DNA of 14,717 bases, from positions 1 to 14,717 of the forward strand of contig CAMLJY010000113.1 of assembly GCA_946480465.1 (NCBI GenBank), read 5' to 3'. The notes under the pieces were generated by a model, which searched no databases, was not told where the DNA came from, and saw only the letters and a program-made list of their open reading frames with translations. This stretch comes from an uncultured Burkholderiales bacterium. Its GTDB lineage: Bacteria; Pseudomonadota; Gammaproteobacteria; Burkholderiales; Burkholderiaceae. Of this stretch, positions 1-6,459 are shown piece after piece (the stretch's first letter is position 1; each line of letters opens with the position of its first letter). A program made the translations under genes and the position numbers.

Positions 1-158
1 TGCTGCGCCGCCGCCGCGCCAGCGAGATCCCCGACGGCTACATCGACGGCTACGTTGCCCTCGACTGGCTGGAATGGCACGGCGGCGGCCTGCGGCTGAC
101 CGTCACCGGCAGCAACGTGTGCCGGCAGCTGACGCTGGCGATGACGCAAAAAGCCTGA
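1..158 (+). CDS. 3' end of an unidentified protein-coding gene (partial)
   Basis: An open frame enters from the left edge (first complete codon at base 3) and ends at TGA 156-158, giving 51 residues. The tail contains YIDGYVALDWLEWHGGGLRL and then TVTGSNVCRQ, and ends MTQKA. Its mixed composition, with W, Y, H and D residues, looks like real protein and not the Arg/Ala/Pro-rich translation typical of shadow frames here. I do not recognise the family, so no function is assigned. It converges on the MFS transporter gene, with only 36 bp between the two stop codons. The start and most of the protein lie outside the window. Confidence 0.55.
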   Translation, partial: LRRRRASEIPDGYIDGYVALDWLEWHGGGLRLTVTGSNVCRQLTLAMTQKA

Positions 159-194
159 CGAAACCGGGCGTCCGGTCGCGCCCCGCCCCCCGCC

Positions 195-1388
195 TCAGGC
201 GGTGCCGGCCCCTGCGCCTGCGGGCTGCTGCGCCCGCGGGTAGGGCAGCAGCAGCGCCGCGCTCGCCAGGGACAGCAGCAGCATGGCGCAGACCACCGCC
301 CGCAGGCCGTGCTGCTGCAGGAACGGCGCCACCGCCTGCGTGGCCGCGGCACTGCAGACCAGCAGCAGCAGCACCAGCAGGGCCGATGCCCGCCCCATCT
401 GCGCCACCGGCACGGCCAGCGCCTCGCTGAAGGCCGCCGGCCCGCGCAGGCCCAAGAGGCCGCAGAAGGCCATCCAGAACACCAGCAGCGCCGGCAGGCC
501 CACCGCCTCGACCGCCCACAGCAGGGCCAGGAAGCCTCCGCACAGCAGCACGTGCCCGAGCGCACCGGCCTGGATCGCGCGGCCGGGACCCAGGCGGGCG
601 CTGAGGCGCCCGGACTGGCTGGCCGTGGCCATGAAGGCCGCCACGCCGCAGACCTGGGCCACGGCAAAGGCCGCGTCGCCCAGGCGCAGCACCTGCTGCA
701 ACACCTGCGGGCCGCTGCCGACGAAGCTGATCAGCGCGCCGAAGCACAGCGAGTGCGACAGGGCCAGGCGCAGGTAGCGTGCGTCGGCCAGCAGCCGGCC
801 GTAGCCGGTGGGCACGCTGTGGTCCAGGTTGGGCAGTTCGCGCGGGGTGGCCCGCATGGCGAAGGGCATGGCCGCCAACGCCAGCAGCGCGATCAGCACG
901 AAGGTCAGGCGCCAATCGGCCACCAGCAGCAGCAGTGTGCCCAGCACGGGCCCCGCGGCCGGCACGATGGCCTCGATCATCGAGATCGCGGCGATGCCCT
1001 TCACGCCGTCCCGCGGCGGCAGGGTGGCCCGGATCACGGTGGGGGAGACCACCGTGGCCGCGCCGGCGGCGATGCCCTGCAAAAGACGCGTCGCCAGCAG
1101 TGAATGAAGCTCCGGCGCCAGCGCGCTGCCCAGGCTGGCCCCGATCAGCAGCCACAACCCCGACCGCACGCAGACCCGGGGGCCCCAGCGGTGCAGCGCC
1201 TCGCCCCACAGCAGCTGCGACGCCGCCAGGCCCAGCAGGAACACCGCGATGGTGGCCTGCCCCTGCGGCACGCTCAGCCCCAGATCCTGCTGCAGCGCCG
1301 GCACGGCCGGCAGGTAGAGGTCCATCGCCAGCATGCCGGCGCAGGTGATGACGGCCAGCGGAAGGATGGTTCGAACCGACGCGGACAT
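195..1388 (-). CDS. MFS transporter, Bcr/CflA (drug resistance) family
   Basis: A 397-residue inner-membrane protein with about twelve hydrophobic segments, the usual size for 12-TM MFS efflux proteins. Near the N-terminus it has GMLAMDLYLPAVPAL (about residues 18-32), the TM1 signature of the Bcr/CflA drug:H+ antiporter family. A degenerate MFS loop-2 motif follows (EALHRWGPRVCVRSG), where family members usually have DRxGRRP. The segment SMIEAIVPAAGPVLGTLLL matches the conserved TM5 region with its PxxGP motif. Family members export drugs such as bicyclomycin or chloramphenicol, or small metabolites; the substrate here cannot be read. The open frame extends to 1673, but the upstream part is Arg/Pro-rich and unlike an MFS N-terminus, so ATG 1388 (MSASVRTILPLAVITCAG) is chosen although no clear Shine-Dalgarno precedes it. 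The gene is divergent from the PBP-like gene. Confidence 0.9.
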   Translation of the reverse strand: MSASVRTILPLAVITCAGMLAMDLYLPAVPALQQDLGLSVPQGQATIAVFLLGLAASQLLWGEALHRWGPRVCVRSGLWLLIGASLGSALAPELHSLLATRLLQGIAAGAATVVSPTVIRATLPPRDGVKGIAAISMIEAIVPAAGPVLGTLLLLVADWRLTFVLIALLALAAMPFAMRATPRELPNLDHSVPTGYGRLLADARYLRLALSHSLCFGALISFVGSGPQVLQQVLRLGDAAFAVAQVCGVAAFMATASQSGRLSARLGPGRAIQAGALGHVLLCGGFLALLWAVEAVGLPALLVFWMAFCGLLGLRGPAAFSEALAVPVAQMGRASALLVLLLLVCSAAATQAVAPFLQQHGLRAVVCAMLLLSLASAALLLPYPRAQQPAGAGAGTA

Positions 1389-1449
1389 GGCGCGCAGTGT
1401 GCCGCGCGAAGGCGGCCGGCCGTGACCGGTTTGCGCTTCTGCCGCCGCT

Positions 1450-1463
1450 CGATCGCGCGATCG
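1450..1463. repeat. 14-bp perfect palindrome in the MFS/PBP divergent intergenic region
   Basis: CGATCGCGCGATCG reads the same on both strands. It lies about 60 bp upstream of the MFS start and 120 bp upstream of the PBP-like start, in a 197-bp divergent gap. The position suits a shared operator, but short CG/GATC palindromes arise easily at this base composition. I see no convincing -35/-10 pair beside it. Confidence 0.3.
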
Positions 1464-1553
1464 CGCCCGCTTCGCCCGCCAGGGCCGCAAACTCGCGGCG
1501 TGACCGGGGCAACGGCACACCCCTGCATCGACCGTGGTCTGTGCAACGGTGAT

Positions 1554-1572
1554 GGCGCCTGCCGTCGGCGCC
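1554..1572 (+). repeat. Short hairpin just before the PBP-like start codon
   Basis: GGCGCC is repeated on either side of a 7-nt spacer (TGCCGTC). Because GGCGCC is self-complementary, the transcript can form a 6-bp G/C stem ending 13 nt before the GTG start. It occupies the place where a ribosome binding site would be, and no purine-rich Shine-Dalgarno is visible there. It may lower translation initiation or be a chance result of base composition. Confidence 0.25.
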
Positions 1573-1585
1573 CCACACACTTGCC

Positions 1586-4580
1586 GTGGTGAAGCAGCCC
1601 GTGGACGTGCCCGAGGCGAGGGATCCAGCAGCAGCGGGGGCGCGCAGCCCGCGCCGCCCGCTGGCCTGGGCACGCCTGCTGCTGTCGGGCCTGCTGCTGG
1701 CGAGCGCCGCGGCCGTGCTGGCCGTCGTCGTGACGGAGGCCCGCAGCTCGCGGCTGCAGGCGCGCGCGCTGAGCCGGCTGGCCGCCGAACTGCATTTCGA
1801 GGTCGAGCCCGGCGCGGCCCCGGCCATCCGCTTTCCCGGCCCCGATGCCGGTCCCTACGACCAGCGCCTGGGCTACACCCGCCTGCCCGGCTTCATCGAG
1901 CGCCTGGCCGCGCGCGGCTTCGTCGTCACCGCGCAGGCGCGCCCCTCGGCCCGGCTGCTGGAGCTGCAGGACCAGGGGCTCTTCGCCATCTACCGCGAGC
2001 GCAGCCAGGCCGGCCTGCTGCTGCAGGACTGCCGCGGCGACGCGCTGTACGCCGAGCGCCTGCCGCGCCGCGTCTACGGGCGCTTCGAGGCGGTGCCGCC
2101 GCTGCTGGTCGACGCGCTGCTCTACATCGAGAACCGCGAGCTGCTCGATCCCGGCGCGCCGATGCGCAACCCTGCCGTCGAATGGGACCGGCTGGCGCAG
2201 GCGGTGGCCGGCCGCGTGCTGCGCGTCATCGACCCCGGCCACCCCGCGCCCGGCGGCAGCACGCTGGCCACGCAGATCGAGAAGTACCGCCACTCGCCCC
2301 AGGGGCGCACCCGCTCGGCGCACGACAAGCTGCAGCAGATGGCCTCGGCCTCGGTGCGCGCCTACCTGGACGGCGAGAACACCGAGGCGCGGCGGCGCCA
2401 GATCGTCGCCGACTACCTGGACACGGTGCCGCTGTCGGCGCAGGCCGGCGTCGGCGAGGTCAACGGCCTGGGCGACGGCCTGTGGGCCTGGTACGGGCGC
2501 GACTTCGATGAAGTCCAGCGCCTGCTGCGCGACCTGGACCGGCCGCCGGCCGGCCGGCCGGACTGGCTGCCAGGGCCGCCCCCCCGAGGTGCAGGCCGCG
2601 CAGGCGCTGCTGGCGCCGACACCGCCCACGCCGGCCGAGCAGGCGCTGGTCTTCAAGCAGGCCTTGTCGTTGCTGGTGGCGCAGCGCCGGCCCTCGTACT
2701 ACCTGGGCGAGGGAGCGGCCAGGCTGGGGCCGCTGACCGACAGCCACCTGCGCGTGATGGCCGAGGCGGGCGTCATCAGCCACGAACTGCGCGACGCCGC
2801 GCTGCCGCTGCCGCTGGCGCTGCTGCCGCGCGCGCCGGCCGAGGACGCCGCGCTGCAGGCCCAGCGCAAGCTCACCGCCACCGCGCGCAGCCGGCTGGCC
2901 GCGCTGCTGGACGTGCCGCAGGCCTACGACCTGGACCGGCTGGACCTGAGCGTGGCAGGCACCATCGACGGTGCGGCCCAGCGCGAGGTGACGCGGCGCC
3001 TGCGCGCACTGCGCGATCCCGCGGCGGCGAAGGCGGCGGGGCTGGTCGGCCAGCACATGCTCGCCCCCGGCGACGACCCCGCGCGGCTGGTCTTCAGCGT
3101 CAGCCTGTACGAACGCGGCGAACGCGCCAACCTGCTGCGGGTGCAGGCCGACAGCGGCGACCAGCCCTTCGACATCAACGAAGGCGCGCGGCTCGACCTG
3201 GGCTCCACCGCCAAGCTGCGCACGCTGGTGACCTACCTGGAACTGGTCGCCGACCTGCACCGGCGCTGGAGCGGGCTGGACGCGGCGGCGCTGCAGGCCC
3301 TGCCGGTGCACGAGCGCGACGCGCTCGGCCGCTGGGCGCGCGAGTACCTGGCGCAGGCCAGCGACCGCAGCCTGCAGGCGATGACCGAGGCGGCGATGGA
3401 ACGCCGCTACTCCGCCAGCCCCGGCGAGGCCTTCCGCACCGGCGGCGGGCTGCACCACTTCGTCAACTTCGACCGCGAGCACGACGGCCGCGTGATGAGC
3501 CTGCGCGAGGCCATGCGCCACTCCGTCAACCTCGTCTTCATCCGGCTGATGCGCGACATCGTGCACCGCCACGTGCACGCCGGGCCCGAGGCCGGCGGCC
3601 CGCCGGATGCCAGCGCCGACCCCGCCGAACGGCGCCGCCTGCTGGAGCGCTTTGCCGACCTGGAAGGCCGCGCCTACATCACCCGCTTCTACCGCCACTA
3701 CCGGGCCCACCCCGAGCAGCTGCCCGCCGCAGGCGCCGACGTCCTGGCCGCGCTGCACCCGCTGGACCAGTGGCTGGTGGGCCACCTGCACCAGCACCCG
3801 AACGCCACGCTCCGCGAGGTGCTGGCCGCCAGCACCCGCCAGCGCCAGGAGGCCTACGCCTGGCTCTTCCGCACGCGCCGCGCCGGCGCGCAGGACGTGC
3901 GCATCCGCAGCCTGCAGGAGGCGGCGGCGTTCCGGAAGATCCTGCAGTCCTGGCAGCGGCTGGGCTACCCCTTCGATGCGCTGACGCCCTCGTACGCCAC
4001 CGCCATCGGCGCCTCCGGCGACCGGCCGGCGGCGCTGGCCGAGTTGATGGGCATCGTCGCCAACGACGGCCTGCGCCTGCCGGCCATCCGCACGGCGGGC
4101 CTGCTCTTCGCGCGCGGCACGCCGTACGAAACGCGGCTGCAGCATCAGCCCGGCGCGGCGCCGCAGCGGGTGCTGCCGGCGGAGGTGGCGCGCACGGTCC
4201 GGCGCGCGCTGGCCGACGTGGTGGCCACGGGCACGGCGCGGCGGCTGCACGGCGCCTTCACCACCGCCGACGGCCGCGTACTTCAGGTGGCAGGAAAGAC
4301 CGGCACCGGCGACCACCGCTTCGAGGTCCATGGCCGCGGCGGCCGCCTGATCTCGTCGCGTGTGCTGAACCGCACCGCCAGCTTCGCCTTCCTGATCGGC
4401 GACCGTCACTACGGCACCGTGATGATCCATGCCCAGGAGCCCGACGCCGCCCGTTTCCGCTTCACCAGCGCGCTGGCGGCGCAGGTGATGAAGTCGCTGG
4501 CGCCGGTGCTGGTGCCTGCGATCGAGGGCGGCAGCGCCTGCCCGGCGCCGCCGCGGTCACCGAAGGCCGCGGGCTGGTGA
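1586..4580 (+). pseudogene. Class A PBP-like peptidoglycan glycosyltransferase/transpeptidase, interrupted by a 1-bp frameshift
   Basis: This is a bifunctional cell-wall synthase: GT51 glycosyltransferase plus penicillin-binding transpeptidase, anchored by an N-terminal membrane segment (about residues 27-48). With one C removed from the run at 2579-2585 it encodes 997 residues. The first frame holds the GT51 motifs: IENREL with the probable catalytic Glu at 182 (family consensus EDRxF), GGSTLATQ at 223-230 (consensus GGSTITQQ) and a YLDTVPLS segment like the family's YLNxVYFG. The second frame holds the rest of GT51 (LLVAQRRPSYYL) and the three transpeptidase motifs: S540-T-A-K543, S646-V-N648 and K904-T-G906. 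All catalytic motifs survive, so the gene looks recently broken, mis-sequenced or recoded. Without correction the first frame runs on to 5173 as Arg/Pro/Ala-rich nonsense. The start is GTG 1586 (an in-frame GTG follows at 1589), with no clear Shine-Dalgarno. Motif 1 is degenerate compared with standard PBP1a/1b, which fits a divergent subfamily. Confidence 0.85.
2546..2561. repeat. (CCGG)x4 tandem palindrome upstream of the frameshift
   Basis: Four perfect CCGG units lie inside the PBP-like gene, ending 17 bp before the C7 run where the frame changes. The block is fully self-complementary and could fold in DNA or RNA. It matters mainly because such structure next to a homopolymer favours polymerase slippage and base-calling errors. 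Confidence 0.5.
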
Positions 4581-4588
4581 GGAAGGTG

Positions 4589-4609
4589 CCCGGGGAGCGC
4601 CTCCCCGGG
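4589..4609. terminator. Strong hairpin between convergent genes, probable bidirectional terminator
   Basis: Arms CCCGGGGAG and CTCCCCGGG form a perfect 9-bp stem with a CGC loop. It starts 8 bp after the PBP-like stop and ends 9 bp before the stop of the converging AfsA-type gene. The downstream tracts (GCCGTTTCC on the plus strand, CACCTTCC on the minus strand) are poor in T, so it is not a textbook rho-independent terminator. Its position between two convergent stops still supports a terminator or transcript-stabilising role. Confidence 0.55.
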
Positions 4610-4618
4610 GCCGTTTCC

Positions 4619-5401
4619 TCACGGCGTGACGAACCGGCCGCCGTCCGCATCGCCCCGCTGCAGGGCGGGCGTGCGCAGGCAGCCCAGGTGACGGTCGGCG
4701 CCGGTCCGCTCCTGGCGCGCCAGCACCGCGCGATCCTGCGAGACGCCCTTGCAGCGGATGGCGGCACATTCATCGCCGGCCTGCTCGAATCGCACCGTCA
4801 GCGCCGACACCAGCAGGGCCGGCCGCGCGAAGTACCGCGTGGCACCGATGGTCAGCCGCATGGCCGTCGGCAGCGGGTACACGAAGCGGCTGAAGCTGGC
4901 TTGAAGCTCCCGCAGCAGGTGCTGCGCGCCGCCGCCGTCGCAGCCGGCCCGCGCGCAGACCTGCGGCGAGACCGCGATGAACATCTGCCGAGCGGCTTCG
5001 ATCAGCACCATGCCCTGCACGTGCAGTCCGGTGGTGTGGTCGGCCAGTTCCGCGCAGCGGTCGTCGATCACCAGCTGCGCGCTGAACGCGTCCGGCCCGC
5101 ACGCCGCCGGCTGCGTGATCACCACGTTGTGCGGCCACCGCTTGTGCACCAGCGCGCGATCGGCGCGGCGTGAGACGTGCTCTTCCAGCACCGGCGCCTG
5201 CCCGCGCGGGCAGCGCGCGACGGCCTGCCGCACCAGCGCCAGGCCTTCCGGACCGACCCCCTGCCCGACGACGATGCGGCGCGCCGGCGCCAGCCGGTCG
5301 CCCGGCCACGCCGCCAGCTGATCCACCGTCGCGACGGTGCTGCCATCGGCCAGCGCGGCGAACTTCTCGCCCACGACCAGGATCGTGCCGTTCATGCCCA
5401 T
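4619..5401 (-). CDS. AfsA-type hot-dog domain protein (A-factor biosynthesis-like)
   Basis: 260 residues. The signature DHTTGLHVQGMVLIEAARQ at 121-139 matches the conserved core of AfsA-family hot-dog domains (usual form DHxxGxHVxGMxLLEAARQ). It is preceded by HKRWPHNVVITQP and FSAQLVIDD, and followed by FVYPLPTAMRLTIGATRYFARP, consistent with one hot-dog fold over about residues 83-225. In Streptomyces, AfsA has two such repeats in about 300 residues and joins a beta-ketoacyl chain from ACP to dihydroxyacetone phosphate to make gamma-butyrolactone signals. Here only one repeat is visible, after about 75 residues of alternating strand/helix pattern (TILVVGEKFA, RRIVVGQGVG) that I cannot assign. 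No signal peptide is seen, so it is probably cytoplasmic. It starts 49 bp after iaaA and is probably co-transcribed. An AGGGGG tract (5405-5410) lies 3 nt from ATG 5401 but 9 nt from the in-frame ATG 5395, so the true start may be the latter. The family call is firm; the reaction is unknown. Confidence 0.82.
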   Translation of the reverse strand: MGMNGTILVVGEKFAALADGSTVATVDQLAAWPGDRLAPARRIVVGQGVGPEGLALVRQAVARCPRGQAPVLEEHVSRRADRALVHKRWPHNVVITQPAACGPDAFSAQLVIDDRCAELADHTTGLHVQGMVLIEAARQMFIAVSPQVCARAGCDGGGAQHLLRELQASFSRFVYPLPTAMRLTIGATRYFARPALLVSALTVRFEQAGDECAAIRCKGVSQDRAVLARQERTGADRHLGCLRTPALQRGDADGGRFVTP

Positions 5402-5450
5402 GCGCCCCCTAGCGTCTGATGTGAGCGTCCGTGCGCGCGCGGCCGGCCGG

Positions 5451-6392
5451 TCATGCGAACACCGCCGTTCCGGGTGCCTCGCCGGACCGCACCCAGCCCC
5501 GGTACATGCCGGGCGAGTTGAACGGCATCGTCAGCGTGCCGTCCCGGCCGAGCGCGATCAGCCCGCCGATGCCGCCCAGGCAAGCCACCGAGAACAGCGC
5601 CTCGGCGGCGGCATCGATGATCCGCGCGCCGCCGTACTGCATGCGCGCATGGACGTCGTGCGCGGCACAGGCGCGGATGAAATGCTCGCCGGTGCCGGTG
5701 GCCGACACCGCGCAGGTGCGGCTGTTGGCGTAGACGCCGGCACCGATGAGCGGCGAATCGCCGATGCGGCCGCGCCGCTTGTTGGTCTGGCCGCCCGTGG
5801 ACGTGGCCGCGGCCAGGTGCCCGCGCTGGTCGAGCGCCACCGCCCCCACCGTGCCCATCTGGGCCGGATCGACGAGCAGCGCCGGCGCCGGCGCCAGGCC
5901 GTGCCGGGCACCCGCGACGTCCACCTCGTGGCCGCAGGCCCGCAGCCACTGCGCATGGCGCTGCTGCGTCGAGAAGTGGGAATTGGGCACCATCGTCAGG
6001 CCGCGCGCGGCGGCGAAGGCCTCCGCACCGTGGCCGCACTGCACCACGCAGCGGCCGTCCAGCAGCACCTCGCGCGCGGCGCTGACCGGGTTGCGCAGCT
6101 TGTGGACCGCCGCGACCGAACCGGCCCGCAGCGTGGCACCGTCCATCACGCCGGCGTCCAGTTCATGCTCGCCGGCCGCGTTGAACACGGCGCCGCGGCC
6201 GGCGTTGAACAGCGGGCAGTCCTCCAGTGCCATCACCGCGGCCACCACCGCATCCAGCGCGGTTCCGCCGGCGCCCAGCACTCTCGTCCCTGCCTCGAGC
6301 GCGTCGCGCAGCCCCTCGTGGTACGGCGCCTCGTCGGCTTCACCGACGGTGATGGTGCCGGCGCCGCCATGCACCGCGAGCACAAAGTCCAT
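5451..6392 (-). CDS. iaaA: Isoaspartyl peptidase / type III L-asparaginase (Ntn hydrolase)
   Basis: A 313-residue precursor of the plant-type asparaginase family (E. coli IaaA has 321). These enzymes cut themselves before a Thr that becomes the nucleophile of the beta subunit, then hydrolyse beta-aspartyl dipeptides and L-asparagine. The cleavage site is clear: G180|T181-VGAVALD, followed by LAAATSTGG. The substrate-binding stretch GRIGDSPLIGAGVYAN (R209, D212) and the oxyanion/glycine motif SATGTGE (230-236) are intact, as are the N-terminal VHGGAG and PLFNAGRGAVF motifs. The call is therefore a functional enzyme, acting in the cytoplasm. ATG 6392 is supported by GGAGG (6399-6403) at 6-nt spacing. 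The gene follows the beta-helix gene by 67 bp and precedes the AfsA-type gene by 49 bp. In other bacteria iaaA is often next to glutathione or peptide transporters; here the nearest transporter is TRAP. Confidence 0.95.
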   Translation of the reverse strand: MDFVLAVHGGAGTITVGEADEAPYHEGLRDALEAGTRVLGAGGTALDAVVAAVMALEDCPLFNAGRGAVFNAAGEHELDAGVMDGATLRAGSVAAVHKLRNPVSAAREVLLDGRCVVQCGHGAEAFAAARGLTMVPNSHFSTQQRHAQWLRACGHEVDVAGARHGLAPAPALLVDPAQMGTVGAVALDQRGHLAAATSTGGQTNKRRGRIGDSPLIGAGVYANSRTCAVSATGTGEHFIRACAAHDVHARMQYGGARIIDAAAEALFSVACLGGIGGLIALGRDGTLTMPFNSPGMYRGWVRSGEAPGTAVFA

Positions 6393-6412
6393 GATGGTCC
6401 TCCGTTGCGCAG

Positions 6413-6424
6413 GGCACCGGTGCC
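6413..6424. repeat. 12-bp palindrome upstream of iaaA
   Basis: GGCACCGGTGCC is a perfect palindrome beginning 20 bp upstream of the iaaA start, in the 67-bp gap after the beta-helix gene. It could be a regulator site or a small transcript hairpin dividing the operon. It is short and GC-rich, so chance is a fair explanation. Confidence 0.25.
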
Positions 6425-6459
6425 GCGTGCAGCGGCGCCACGGCCCGCAGCGAGGCGGC

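Noticed and set aside
166..202. Short hairpins between the partial gene and the MFS gene as a terminator
   Set aside because: Stems are only 5 bp (GGGCG/CGCCC and CCGCC/GGCGG), one includes the stop codon itself, and neither is followed by a T run.
1389..1827. Open frames extending the MFS gene upstream
   Set aside because: Arg/Pro/Ala-rich translation that overlaps the start of the PBP-like gene; the first transmembrane signature begins just after ATG 1388.
2586..5173. Continuation of the first PBP frame past the C7 run to 5173
   Set aside because: The translation becomes Arg/Pro/Ala/Gly-rich with no motif, and it overlaps the real transpeptidase frame and the antisense AfsA-type gene. It is open only because stops are rare at this GC content.
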